Assembly (NCBI RefSeq): GCF_010998615.1
Contig: NZ_JAAEAH010000013.1
Coordinates: 62,001 to 126,000, forward strand
Direction of reading: 5' to 3'
Length of the DNA stretch: 64,000 bases
Source of the DNA: Myxococcus sp. CA023
GTDB lineage: Bacteria > Myxococcota > Myxococcia > Myxococcales > Myxococcaceae
The notes beneath the pieces were generated by a model. That model did no database searches. It was not told the DNA's origin and worked only from the letters and a program-made list of their open reading frames with translations. This document shows, piece by piece, positions 43,001-50,762 of the stretch. Position 1 is the stretch's first letter; the number at the start of each line of letters is the position of its first letter. The position numbers were made by a program, and so were the translations under genes.

Positions 43001-46000
43001 ACGTGTCGAACGCCTGGTCATCGACGAAGGTGACAGCATCGAGCGCATCCGCGACCGGCTGCGCGGGCTGGCTCGAATCGACCACGTGGTGTGGGTCGCG
43101 CCCGAGGAACCCCTGGCGTTCAACGAGGTGGCTCCCCGGCAGTCGAAGGGCGTGCTGTCGCTGTTCCGCTTGGTGAAGGCACTCCTAAGCGCTGGGCACG
43201 GAAGCTCACGCCTGGAGTGGACGGTGGTGACGTATCGCGCGCAGTCCACGGGCCGGGGCGATGAGGTGGACCCCACGCATGCCGCGGTGCACGGGCTGAT
43301 CGGCTCGATGGCCAAGGAGTACGGGCATTGGAAGGTCCGGCTCGTCGACCTGCCAGATGCGGGCGCCTGGCGGGACGCCGCGCTCTGGGATCTCCCGTTC
43401 GATGCCCAGGGCAATGCCGTCGTGTACCGGCAGGGGCAGTGGCACCGGCAGAAGCTGCTACCGGTCGACTGGGACGCGTTCGCCGCGAGCACGCCCTCCG
43501 TCTACCGGGATGGCGGCGTGTACGTCGTCATTGGCGGGGCGGGCGGACTCGGCGGCGTGTGGACCGAGTTCATGATTCGCAAGCACCGGGCCCACGTCTA
43601 TTGGCTGGGCCGGCGGCCGGTGGATGCGGACATCGAAGCCAGGCTGCGAGAGTTGGGGGCACTGGGCCCTCGGCCGACGTACCTCTGCGCGGATGCCGCG
43701 GACGAAGGCGCGCTGCGAGAGGCCTACCGGAAGATTCGGGAGCAGCACTCCGCCATCCATGGCGTCGTGCACTCGGCCATCGTCTTGAGGGACCAGAGCC
43801 TGGCGGCGATGGACGAGGACCGCTTCCGCGCGAGCCTGGCCGCCAAGGTGGAGACCAGCATCCATATGGCCCGGGTGTTCCAGCAGGAGCCGCTGGACTT
43901 CATCGTGTTCTTCTCATCCATCAACAGCTTCACGAAGGCGCCGGGGCAGAGCAACTACGCGGCCGGGTGCACCTTCGTTGACGCGTTGGCTTCGCACATG
44001 GCGCAGACGTCGCGGTGCGCGGTCAAGACGCTCAACTGGGGCTACTGGGGCAACGTGGGCATCGTGGCCACGGAGGAGTATCGCCGCCGGATGGAGCAGT
44101 TCGGCATCGGCTCCCTGGCTCCCGCCGAGGCGATGAAGGCGCTGGAAACCCATCTGTGCTCGCCGCTGGAGCAGGTGGGGATGCTGAAGACCACCCGGCC
44201 CACGGCGCTGGCTGGCGTCAGCACGGATGACCGGCTCAGTGTTCAGCGTGGCCCTGCGCGCGCGTCACTCGTCGCATCGGCGACCCGGGGCGCCGCCGCC
44301 CGCGCCGCGGGAATCGCGGAGACGAAGGCCGCGGTGGGGCTCGAGGCAGAACGGCTGGCGGCGGTCGAGTCGCTTCTGGTGGACCTGCTGGCCGCCCAGT
44401 TGCACGACATGGGGCCCGGTGTGGCCTCCAGCCATCGCCACTGGTTCGACGAAAGCATGGCCATCCTGGCGCGTCGTGGCTACGTGGCCGCTGACGGCAC
44501 CCGCTTCCTCGAAGGAAAGGTGCCGGACCGGGAACAGGCGTGGGCACGGTGGACGCAGTCGAGTGCCGAGTGGCGGCAGGTACCCACGTTGCGAGCCGTC
44601 GTCGGGCTGCTCGAACCGGCACTGCGGGCGCTCCCTGACATCATCACCGGCAAGCGCCGCACCACGGACGTGATTTTCCCGGGCGGCCGGATGACGTTGG
44701 TCGAGGACCTCTACAAGCACAACCCCGTCTCCGACTTCTTCAACCAGGCGACGTCGGCGGCCGTCGCTGACTGCGTCGCCGAGCGCGTGCGGAGCGCGCC
44801 TTCCGCTGGGCTTCGCGTGCTCGAAATCGGCGCGGGCACGGGCAGCACGACGGCCTCGGTGCTGGCGGCGCTGGCGCCATACCGGACGCACGTCGCGGAG
44901 TATTGCTTCACGGACGTGTCGAAGGCCTTCCTGCTGCACGCGCGAGAAGCCTATGGCGCGGCCCATTCGTTCATGCGGTTCCAGTTGTTCGACGTGTCTC
45001 GTCCGCTGGCGGCGCAGGACCTGGAGCAGGGCGCCTACGACATCGTGATTGCCAGCAACGTGATTCACGCCACTTCCGATGTCCGGGAGAGCCTGCGGAA
45101 CGCAAAGGCGGCGCTGGCCCAGGGTGGCGTGCTGGCACTCAACGAACTCACGGCCAACACGTTGATGGCGCACCTCACGTTCGGGTTGCTCGACGGGTGG
45201 TGGGCGTTCGCGGACAAGGCCTCGCGGCTGCCAGGCGGACCGGCGCTCTCTCCTTCGCTGTGGAAGCGCGCACTGGAGCGCGAGGGCTACCGCTCGGTCG
45301 CGTTCCCCGTGGAGGACGCGCATCACCTGGGGCAGCAGATTGTCCTGGCGGAGAGCGACGGCGTCGTCCGGCAGCCTCGGGCCGCTCCGACGAAGGCACT
45401 CGCCGGGCGGGTGGAAGGCGCGCGTCACACCGTGGCCGCGCCGGCCGTCGCGTCGCCGAAGTCCTCGGGCATGTCGGGAGGCGAGCTGCGGGCAGTCATC
45501 CGGGACTGCCTGGCCGCGTGCGTGGAGATGGCGCCAGCGGCGGTTGCGAACGACCGCAAGTTCACCGAATACGGCGTGGACTCCATCATCGCCGTCAAGC
45601 TGGTCAACGCGATTGGCCAGCGGCTGGGACTGGTGCTGGAGACCACGCTGCTGTTCGACCACGGCACCGTCGACGAGCTCGCGGACGCGCTGGTGGCCCG
45701 GTATGGCGCTCAGCTCCAGGTGTCGCGTCCCCTGGCGAAGCAGGCGGCGCCCGCGCCGCGGCCTGAGGTTCCCGCGGCGCCGGGGCTCACGCCCTCCGCC
45801 GAGGCGCCCCTGGTGTGCAGGGTGCTGTTGGAGCGGCCGGGGCAGGTGGATGACGTCAAGCGCATCATGAACACCGCGCAGCCACTGGGAGACCGCGAGG
45901 TCCGCGTGGCGGTGAGGGCGTTCTCGCTCAACTTCGGCGACCTGCTGTGCATCAAGGGCCTCTATCCCACGATGCCTCCCTATCCCTTCACCCCGGGCTT

Positions 46001-47765
46001 CGATGCGAGCGGCGTGGTGGTGGAGATAGGGGCGGCGGTGCGCTCGCTCAAGCCGGGAGACGCGGTGGTCGCCGGCATGGGAGAGGTGCTGGGCGCGCAT
46101 GCCACGTCCATCGTGTGCTCCGAGTCGCGGGTGTTCCTCAAGCCCGCGAACCTGAGCTTCGAGGAAGCGTGCGCGTTGCCCGCCGTGTCGATCACCATGA
46201 TTGACGCCTTCAAGAAGGCGGACCTCCAGCCGGGCGAGCGCATCCTGATTCAGACGGCCACGGGCGGCACGGGCTTGATTGCCGTCCAGCTCGCGCAGCT
46301 TCAGGGCGCGGAGATCTTCGCCACCGCGGGCTCGGCCGAGAAGCTCGAGTACTTGAAGCGTCTGGGCGTCCCTCACTGCATCAACTACCTGGAGGAGGAC
46401 TTCGAGGCGGCGGTGAAGCAACTCACCCATGGCGAGGGGGTGGACGTGGTCATCAACACCCTGTCGGGGGCCGCCATCCAGAAGGGCGTGAGGTGCCTGC
46501 GGCCGGGAGGCCGGTACATCGAGCTGGCGATGACCGCGCTCAAGTCCGAGAAGTCGTTCGACTTGTCCGTGCTCAATGACAATCAGACGTTCTTCAGTCT
46601 CGACCTGAGGAAGCTGGCGCGCTCGCGGCCGGATGTCATTGCCCGGCATCAACAGGAGTTCGTCAGACTGGTGGAGGAGGGCAAGCTCCGGGCGACCATT
46701 CACCGCACGTTCCCCTTCAGCGACGTGCAGAGCGCGTACAAGGCCCTGGAGGACCGGAAGAACATCGGGAAGATTGTCGTCACCATCGACCCGCCGCATC
46801 TGGATACACAGGACGTGAGCGCGCCGGCCGCGGTGGGCCGTTCGACGGAGCCCCTGGACCTCGGCGCGTTCACCCGCTTCCAGGAACTGGTCCGTCTCAA
46901 CGGCAGCACCGAGGGCCGGCCCATCTTCTGGTTCCACGGCGGCATGGGCGGCGTCGAGGTCTACCGCGCCCTGTCCCAGGAGATCCGCCGTCCCTTCCTG
47001 GGGATTCAAGCGCGCGGCTGGATGAGCCAAGAGGCGCCCATCGCCGGCATCGAGGCCATGGCGTCCTACTACGTGGACATCCTCCTGGCGGCCCAGCCCG
47101 AGGGGCCCTATGAGCTGGGGGGCTACTCCCTGGGCGGAATGCTGGCCTACGAGGTGACTCGCCAGTTGCAGGAGCGCGGGGCGCGGGTGGCATCCATCGT
47201 CATGCTGGATGCACCCGACAGCACCCATCTGGATGTGTTCCAGTTCTCACGGCGCACGGCGACGTTCCAGGCAGTCAACACGGCCCTGTTCGCCTCCATT
47301 GCCCATCACCCGGAACGGCTGGAGCAGACGCTCATCCACCGCGATGAGGTGGAGGCGGACCTGGATGATGCGGCCCTGTTGCATCAGTTGATGGGGCTCG
47401 CGCAGTCCCGAGGCCTGAGCAAGGACGAGAACCAGGTGCGTTTCATGGTCGAGCAGAACGCTCGGGTCCATGCGGCGTACGACGTGGGCCGGTTCCGGCT
47501 CAAGCCCCTGCTTCGTCCGGAGGAGGTGGCGGTGTTCTATCTGCGCAATGGCAGTTGCAGCTTCTTCGGCAACCTGGAGCCGTATCTCACCCTGATGCCC
47601 GGCGAGTTGACGTTCGACGGAACCAACTACTGGGCGGAGTGGGAGCGGTTCCTGCCCCGGATGCAGATTCTGGAAGTCGCTTCGTCAAACCATCTCATGT
47701 TGCTCGCGGAGCCCGCTGTTCAACGGGTGATTGCCGGGTTCTGTGCCCGGTTCTACGGGAAATAG
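38652..47765 (+). CDS. taP: Terminal trans-AT polyketide synthase TaP (antibiotic TA): cMT-ACP-KS-DH-KR-cMT-ACP-ER-TE
   Basis: The protein has 3,037 residues and its start overlaps the TaO stop (ATGA, 38652-38655). Domains by residue: cMT1 27-355 (SAM loop about 170), ACP11 (Ser413), KS11 502-920 (Cys666, HGTGT intact), DH about 1107-1390 (His1138, Asp1310), KR about 1617-1850 (GGAGGLG), cMT2 (SAM loop about 2057), ACP12 (Ser2311), MDR-type ER 2386-2715, thioesterase 2750-3035 with GYSLGG nucleophile Ser2826, an Asp in MLDAPDS and catalytic His3014. The ER lies between the last ACP and the TE instead of between DH and KR. The TE should release the chain, in TA as the macrolactone. Two cMTs predict SAM-derived methyls on alpha carbons of the last two extensions. 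Gene order in the TA locus gives the symbol. Confidence 0.9.
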   Translation: MIESLPRLLGAQLEAMGCFTRLPARLDEMQASSGISPRYARWFSESVAALVRHGVLSTRDGKTYTRSGPPSRPDEVWQEWEGARSRWTQDPNTRALTTLAETTIKALPDILVGRQLATDVLFSRGSMSLVEGVYKHNPVADFFNDALARSVVAYAELLREQSPGARVRILEIGAGTGGATAHVLAMLRTCALDVEEYCFTDVSPAFLQHAEKTYSPGNPFLTRRLLDIDVPLEAQGIPRAHFDIVLASNVLHATPDIRRTLRNAKAALAQNGLLILNEISHNTLFAHLTFGLLDGWWSYEDEDLRIPGCPALAPETWKAVLESEGFSSVFFPAADAHERGQQVIIAESDGVIQPISPRAQRQRAPEPRPVITDATSIEERVRDVIKACVAKSLKVPESQIQVDYSFADYGVDSIIAVNLSNAINDACGTSLPTTTLFDYNSVAALSQFIAQNHGAEASRLLDDKPREAPVPPREVLRDDREAPLPAAVSSLRKTVAVATAEEPIAIVGMSARFAQSDSVEALWRHLEAGRDLVEDVRRWDLASHYASTLSGEGDRCMRGSFIEGIDHFDPSFFNISALEARCMDPQQRLFLEESYKALEDAGYAGSTPYHQRCGVYVGCANGDYATLLPRQAPAQAFWGNASSVIPARIAYFLNLQGPALAVDTACSSSLIAIHLACQGLWRRETNMALAGGVHLNSTPTFYVLSSRGGMLSRKGRCGTFSDEADGFVPGEGVGVVVLKRLSDAIADGDHVRGVIRGTGVNQDGTTNGLTAPSGKSQERLEREVYERFGVNPEDIQMVEAHGTGTRLGDPIEFDALTKSFGAYTRKRGYCALGSIKTNLGHTATAAGVAGIIKVLLSMQHRKIPASLHCNATNPAIDLERSPFFVNTQTRSWDVEPGKPRCAAVSSFGFSGTNGHVILEEAPFQERRISGQAPGYLIALSAHTAAQLKALVERLAAHLKSERIDCGDISQTLLLGRRHLAHRLACVVRDERELSAALETWLAKGRATGVHVSEVNENTRREQAEFRRYGNACIQQCAEGAPTAEYLEKLAAIADLHLQGYTLELEGLFRAGRSRRVPLPSYPFARESYWVAGETPLAERQPPPAPQRLHPMLHRNGAGRDGTGYVSTLSGNEPFLADHQVNGNRVLPAVAYLEMARAAVVHRTGATSTGDIRLSNVVWSQPIVVNGVNQEVHLTLDGTSEGGGAFSFEVQTAGAGQGNRAVLHSQGQAQRIALPRPQRVDLGALRAACGRKVVAGGTLYTNYQRLGLQYGPAHQSVRQVYVGDGQVLAEVVLPDGVAESDAYILHPSVLDGALQAIMCLHPGGDRGELPFALKELQVFSACARPTWAWIRRSPDNEAPSGRREGMTQRYDLDLCDDQGRVAVVLRGFSTRPVLAAPARDSVDTLVGDVLVAPVWEAAVIEPEVATPSATQHVLAVGATDEIAAGLAGRCGRVERLVIDEGDSIERIRDRLRGLARIDHVVWVAPEEPLAFNEVAPRQSKGVLSLFRLVKALLSAGHGSSRLEWTVVTYRAQSTGRGDEVDPTHAAVHGLIGSMAKEYGHWKVRLVDLPDAGAWRDAALWDLPFDAQGNAVVYRQGQWHRQKLLPVDWDAFAASTPSVYRDGGVYVVIGGAGGLGGVWTEFMIRKHRAHVYWLGRRPVDADIEARLRELGALGPRPTYLCADAADEGALREAYRKIREQHSAIHGVVHSAIVLRDQSLAAMDEDRFRASLAAKVETSIHMARVFQQEPLDFIVFFSSINSFTKAPGQSNYAAGCTFVDALASHMAQTSRCAVKTLNWGYWGNVGIVATEEYRRRMEQFGIGSLAPAEAMKALETHLCSPLEQVGMLKTTRPTALAGVSTDDRLSVQRGPARASLVASATRGAAARAAGIAETKAAVGLEAERLAAVESLLVDLLAAQLHDMGPGVASSHRHWFDESMAILARRGYVAADGTRFLEGKVPDREQAWARWTQSSAEWRQVPTLRAVVGLLEPALRALPDIITGKRRTTDVIFPGGRMTLVEDLYKHNPVSDFFNQATSAAVADCVAERVRSAPSAGLRVLEIGAGTGSTTASVLAALAPYRTHVAEYCFTDVSKAFLLHAREAYGAAHSFMRFQLFDVSRPLAAQDLEQGAYDIVIASNVIHATSDVRESLRNAKAALAQGGVLALNELTANTLMAHLTFGLLDGWWAFADKASRLPGGPALSPSLWKRALEREGYRSVAFPVEDAHHLGQQIVLAESDGVVRQPRAAPTKALAGRVEGARHTVAAPAVASPKSSGMSGGELRAVIRDCLAACVEMAPAAVANDRKFTEYGVDSIIAVKLVNAIGQRLGLVLETTLLFDHGTVDELADALVARYGAQLQVSRPLAKQAAPAPRPEVPAAPGLTPSAEAPLVCRVLLERPGQVDDVKRIMNTAQPLGDREVRVAVRAFSLNFGDLLCIKGLYPTMPPYPFTPGFDASGVVVEIGAAVRSLKPGDAVVAGMGEVLGAHATSIVCSESRVFLKPANLSFEEACALPAVSITMIDAFKKADLQPGERILIQTATGGTGLIAVQLAQLQGAEIFATAGSAEKLEYLKRLGVPHCINYLEEDFEAAVKQLTHGEGVDVVINTLSGAAIQKGVRCLRPGGRYIELAMTALKSEKSFDLSVLNDNQTFFSLDLRKLARSRPDVIARHQQEFVRLVEEGKLRATIHRTFPFSDVQSAYKALEDRKNIGKIVVTIDPPHLDTQDVSAPAAVGRSTEPLDLGAFTRFQELVRLNGSTEGRPIFWFHGGMGGVEVYRALSQEIRRPFLGIQARGWMSQEAPIAGIEAMASYYVDILLAAQPEGPYELGGYSLGGMLAYEVTRQLQERGARVASIVMLDAPDSTHLDVFQFSRRTATFQAVNTALFASIAHHPERLEQTLIHRDEVEADLDDAALLHQLMGLAQSRGLSKDENQVRFMVEQNARVHAAYDVGRFRLKPLLRPEEVAVFYLRNGSCSFFGNLEPYLTLMPGELTFDGTNYWAEWERFLPRMQILEVASSNHLMLLAEPAVQRVIAGFCARFYGK
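40155..47765 (+). other. PKS module l: KS11-DH-KR7-cMT2-ACP12-ER-TE
   Basis: This is the final extension module. Positions: KS11 Cys 40647-40649; DH His 42063-42065 (HQVNGNRVLP) and Asp 42579-42581; KR 43500-44200; cMT2 44350-45400; ACP12 Ser 45582-45584; ER 45807-46795 with QTATGGTGLIAVQLA; TE Ser 47127-47129 and His 47691-47693. It has all the domains needed for a saturated, alpha-methylated end of the chain. Confidence 0.8.
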
Positions 47766-47787
47766 TTGCTACGAAAGGGCGTTCGAA

Positions 47788-48693
47788 GTGAAGAAGACAC
47801 TGGTTCAGGTTCAGGCGGCGGTGACGCGGTCGGTGGGCATCGTCATCCACAAAGTGGTGCCATCATTCCGTCTGGCGGTCGCCCGGTTCCAATACAACAT
47901 GGCGTCGAAGATGTACTCACACCAGGGCTACAAGTTCATCAACTGTGGCTACGCGGACATGGAGGGCGACCACAAGGCGGTGGATTTCAACCGGCCGGAG
48001 AATGTGTATGTGTTGTGGGAAAGCCTGTACCAGCGCGTGGTGGGGCAGGCGGAGCTTGCCGGTCGCGAAGTGCTGGAGGTCGGCTGCGGCCGCGGCGGTG
48101 GCAGTGAATACCTGATGACGCGGCTGAAGCCTCGCTCACTGACGGCGGTGGACCTCTCCGACGTGGCCATCGCGCGCTGCAAGGAGAACTACCGGCTGGA
48201 CGGGCTGTCCTTCCAGGTGGGCAATGCCTGCGCGCTCCCGTTCGAGGACAGGCGCTTCGACGTGGTGGTGAATATCGAGTCGTCGCACTGCTACCCCTCG
48301 CAGTTGACGTTCTTCGAGGAGGTCAAGCGGGTGCTCAAGCCCGGGGGCGCTTTCTGCTTCGCGGACATCACCGAGTCCGCCGAGCACACCGCCCGCATCA
48401 ACGAAGAGTTCAAGGCGCTGGGCTTCACGGTGGTCCACCATGAGAACATCACGGCGAACGTGGTGAAGGCGTTGAACGTGGTGAAGGAAACGCCTCAGTT
48501 CACCGAGGCCTTCGAGCGCTGGGAGTCGCCGAACAAGAAGGGCAACATGAAGGTCCCCTTGATGGTCATCAACGGGACGCTGAAGGACCTGAACTCGGGC
48601 AAGGAGTACCAGCGCTGGGTGGTGCGCCGCGAGGAGGCGACCGAGCGCCCGGTTGCTGGCGAGCAGGCGCGGGCCGCCGCTGCCATGGCGTGA
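47788..48693 (+). CDS. taQ: SAM-dependent O-methyltransferase TaQ
   Basis: This is a class I methyltransferase of about 301 residues. The SAM-binding loop is LEVGCGRGGGSEYL, followed by the acidic TAVDLS strand, the NIESSHCYP motif and KPGGAFCFADI. In the TA pathway TaQ makes the methoxy group on one beta-branch; published loss of TaQ gave analogues lacking the methoxy carbon. GTG 47788 is chosen because a GAAAGGG ribosome site lies 8-9 bases upstream (47773-47779) and the protein then begins with a basic, hydrophobic stretch. It follows taP by 22 bases and is surely the last gene of that transcript, since a strong hairpin comes directly after it. An in-frame ATG at about 47731 lies inside taP and is less likely. 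Function is inferred from family and position. Confidence 0.85.
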   Translation: MKKTLVQVQAAVTRSVGIVIHKVVPSFRLAVARFQYNMASKMYSHQGYKFINCGYADMEGDHKAVDFNRPENVYVLWESLYQRVVGQAELAGREVLEVGCGRGGGSEYLMTRLKPRSLTAVDLSDVAIARCKENYRLDGLSFQVGNACALPFEDRRFDVVVNIESSHCYPSQLTFFEEVKRVLKPGGAFCFADITESAEHTARINEEFKALGFTVVHHENITANVVKALNVVKETPQFTEAFERWESPNKKGNMKVPLMVINGTLKDLNSGKEYQRWVVRREEATERPVAGEQARAAAAMA

Positions 48694-48712
48694 TGCGGAT
48701 GGTGCGCCAAGG

Positions 48713-48744
48713 GGGCGCGCGAGCGGTGGCCCGCTCTCGCGCCC
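48713..48744. terminator. Hairpin between convergent taQ and lspA
   Basis: Arms 48713-48726 and 48731-48744 pair over 14 bp with one C/T mismatch and a 4-base loop (TGGC). It lies between two convergent genes 73 bp apart and could stop transcription from both sides. There is no T-run, so it is not a classical intrinsic terminator. Confidence 0.65.
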
Positions 48745-48747
48745 ACG

Positions 48748-48780
48748 CCCTGGCTAGTCGCCCTGGCTAGTCGCCCTGGC
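48748..48780. repeat. 13-bp tandem repeat across the lspA stop codon
   Basis: CCCTGGCTAGTCG occurs at 48748-48760 and 48761-48773, followed by a partial third copy (48774-48780). The lspA stop (complement of 48767-48769) lies in the second copy, and the first copy repeats the last four codons plus stop out of use downstream. It looks like a slipped-strand duplication. Confidence 0.9.
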
Positions 48781-49294
48781 CCGGCGCGGGCACGGGCGCA
48801 GGGGCCGGTTGCGGACGACGGGAGTCGAAGGCCATCAAGATGGCGCCGACGACGAGCGCGGCGTCCGCGACGTTGAAGGCATACCAGGGGTTCAGCGGCC
48901 AGAACCCGAAGTCAGCGACGACGAAGTCCGTCACGCTGCCCAGGCGGACGCGGTCAATCAGGTTGCCGATGCCGGCGCCGACGAGGCCGAGCGCGACGTG
49001 CAGCCGGTAGTGGTCCGCGGGCGTCTGGCGGACCAGGTGGATGACCAGCAGGAAGACGGGGATGGCCACCGCGCTGAGGATGAGCTGGGCGTAGGGCAGC
49101 GACCGGAACATGCCGAAGGTGATGCCGGTGTTCTCCACGTACTGGAAGCGGATGACGTCGCCGAAGACGCTCATGCCGGTGTAGCCCAGGGGCTTCACGT
49201 GCTCGCGGACCAGGACCTTCGTCCATTGGTCGAGGATGAGCAACAGCGTGGCCAGCCCGCCCACGACAAGGTACTTTCGACGCTCCGGAGTCAT
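48767..49294 (-). CDS. lspA: Lipoprotein signal peptidase II (LspA), candidate antibiotic TA self-resistance copy
   Basis: LspA is an inner-membrane aspartyl protease that cleaves the signal peptide of diacylated prolipoproteins. The 175-residue length is typical and there are four hydrophobic spans. Family motifs: LDQWTK (Asp22), VENTGITFG (Asn55; usual consensus ENxGAAFG), GNLIDR (Asn111), SVTDFV (Asp123) and FNVADAA (Asn141, Asp144); Asp123 and Asp144 are the expected catalytic pair. The C-terminus ends in a Pro/Ala-rich tail. A GGAGG site precedes the ATG. The gene converges on taQ. Antibiotic TA is known to inhibit LspA, extra LspA gives resistance in E. coli, and M. xanthus is reported to have several lspA paralogues including ones at the TA locus. 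Whether this copy is the resistant form or the housekeeping one cannot be read from sequence. Confidence 0.93.
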   Translation of the reverse strand: MTPERRKYLVVGGLATLLLILDQWTKVLVREHVKPLGYTGMSVFGDVIRFQYVENTGITFGMFRSLPYAQLILSAVAIPVFLLVIHLVRQTPADHYRLHVALGLVGAGIGNLIDRVRLGSVTDFVVADFGFWPLNPWYAFNVADAALVVGAILMAFDSRRPQPAPAPVPAPGQGD

Positions 49295-49392
49295 TTGCGG
49301 CGCAGCCTCCTACAAATGAGGTGGCCGGACAACCACCGGGAGTGTCAGCGAGCGGATGCTCATCGTGCTCGCAGGGCCACTGGCAGACCGAG

Positions 49393-50130
49393 TTACCGCG
49401 TGGGGAAGGGCCAAGCGACGAGGGGCACCGGTACCGGTGTGGGCCGCTCCATGTACAGGGAGTGCGCGAACGGGCCGACCTCCTTTGTCTCGGAGAGTGC
49501 GTTGAACCGGCCTGTCATTTCGAGTTCGGCCCCACTTCGCTCCATCGAATTGTCGATGAACAGCGTCAGGACGCCTGTGTGGACCCAGCCGAACTCGAAA
49601 GTGAAGAGTCCCACCACGCATTCCATCCGCCCCCGGCGAGGAGAGGGGCCTCCGGCGATGAGCGCCTCGGCGACGCGGGCGGCGGGGGCTGAGTCCAGAT
49701 GGCTCTCGCTCAGACTCCAGGATGCAAGAGGGCGCTCGAAGCGGATGGGGGTGCGCAGGCACAGCACCGCGTGTTGAACCGCGGGCGGGAGGGAGGCGTC
49801 TTCACCCAGCAGCGCCGCGGCTCGCGCGAAGCGGCTTGCATCGGCGGGCTCTGTCGCGACGAGATAGTTCCAGGCCGCGGAGAAGGGGCCGCCGCCGTGT
49901 TCCACCAGATAGCCGTCGGGAGCTTGGACCCCCACGGCGGCCGTCCCTTCGGGGGCACGGTAGTAGCCGTACTTCTGGAGCGTTTCCAACTGCCAGAGCC
50001 CCGGGCCCACCCGGCCAAGGCGGGCGGCCCAGCGGTCGCTCGGAAAGTCCCTGGCTTCAGGCATTCGCGGCCGTGTCCAGGCCCAGTGCGTCGTCACCGC
50101 CCAATCACCCATGGCGAAGCATCCCAGCAC
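49393..50130 (-). CDS. Hypothetical protein, 245 residues
   Basis: I do not recognise the family. The protein is soluble-looking, with no signal peptide and no membrane span. It is rich in Trp and aromatic residues in the N-terminal third and has a central Ala-rich helical stretch. The C-terminal third looks beta-rich and includes VVGLFTFEFGWVHTG. Codon use matches the neighbours, with the G/C third positions typical of the genome, so it is probably a real gene. ATG 50130 is used; a second ATG six codons in (50112) is equally possible. It lies upstream of lspA on the same strand with a 98-base gap, and divergent to the DTW gene with 50 bases between. Confidence 0.6.
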   Translation of the reverse strand: MLGCFAMGDWAVTTHWAWTRPRMPEARDFPSDRWAARLGRVGPGLWQLETLQKYGYYRAPEGTAAVGVQAPDGYLVEHGGGPFSAAWNYLVATEPADASRFARAAALLGEDASLPPAVQHAVLCLRTPIRFERPLASWSLSESHLDSAPAARVAEALIAGGPSPRRGRMECVVGLFTFEFGWVHTGVLTLFIDNSMERSGAELEMTGRFNALSETKEVGPFAHSLYMERPTPVPVPLVAWPFPTR

Positions 50131-50180
50131 GAGGGCCAGGGGGAAACGAGTGCTTCTGTTCGTCCAAGGGCCGGACCAAG

Positions 50181-50762
50181 ATGGGGGCAGTGTCTTCCCG
50201 TCTCGCCAGTCGCCCGCGTTGTTCCCGCTGCAACCTGGCGCTTCACCTGTGCCTGTGTGACGAGATTCCCCAGGTCCACACGCGGACGCGAATCCTCCTC
50301 CTGCAGCACGTGATGGAGATCGCGAAGAAGAGCAACACCGGCGGCGTGGCCGCGCTGGCGCTGGTGAACTCGAAGCGCCTCATCCACGGATCCCCCAGCG
50401 GGAGCGCGGAGCTGGAACTGCTCTCCGAGCCCGGGACGTGGCTGCTCTATCCCGATGGGCCGCGCGCGCCGCCCGATGCACCGCCACCGCGGCAGCTGGT
50501 GGTGCTGGATGCGAGCTGGTCCCAGGCGCGGCGGATGACACAACGGGTCGCCGCGCTACGGACGCTGCCTCGCCTGGCGCTGCCGCCACCGGAGCAAGGA
50601 CTGCTCCGGCTCCGCGAACCCTCGCACCCCTCCGGGATGTCCACCCTGGATGCCGTGGCTCGTGCGGTGGCCGCGTTGGAAGGGGCCGACGTGGCCCAGC
50701 CCCTGGCGCGGCTCGCCGCGCTCCGGGTCCAACGGATCGCCGAGTGTGGGACCTTGTATTGA
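50181..50762 (+). CDS. DTW-domain protein, probable tRNA-uridine aminocarboxypropyltransferase-like
   Basis: The protein has 193 residues. The N-terminal Cys cluster (CSRCNLALHLCLCDEIP) is the metal-site pattern of DTW proteins. It is followed by RILLLQHVMEIAKKSNTG and the family signature LDASWSQARRM, a variant of the usual DxTW. Near the C-terminus the LREPSHPSGMSTLDAVA stretch corresponds to the conserved S-T-E region, although here the last position is Asp. Known members transfer the aminocarboxypropyl group of SAM to a uridine of tRNA. ATG 50181 begins just before the Cys cluster; the longer open frame upstream overlaps the divergent gene and lacks domain content. Confidence 0.8.
   Translation: MGAVSSRLASRPRCSRCNLALHLCLCDEIPQVHTRTRILLLQHVMEIAKKSNTGGVAALALVNSKRLIHGSPSGSAELELLSEPGTWLLYPDGPRAPPDAPPPRQLVVLDASWSQARRMTQRVAALRTLPRLALPPPEQGLLRLREPSHPSGMSTLDAVARAVAALEGADVAQPLARLAALRVQRIAECGTLY

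Noticed and set aside
47731-47787. Upstream start for taQ giving 19 more residues
   Set aside because: It would begin inside taP, has no ribosome site, and adds residues unlike the family; GTG 47788 has GAAAGGG at the right distance.
48809-49777. Plus-strand ORF of 322 codons across lspA
   Set aside because: It lies antisense to a clear LspA with all motifs; its translation is low-complexity Asp/Gln/Val.
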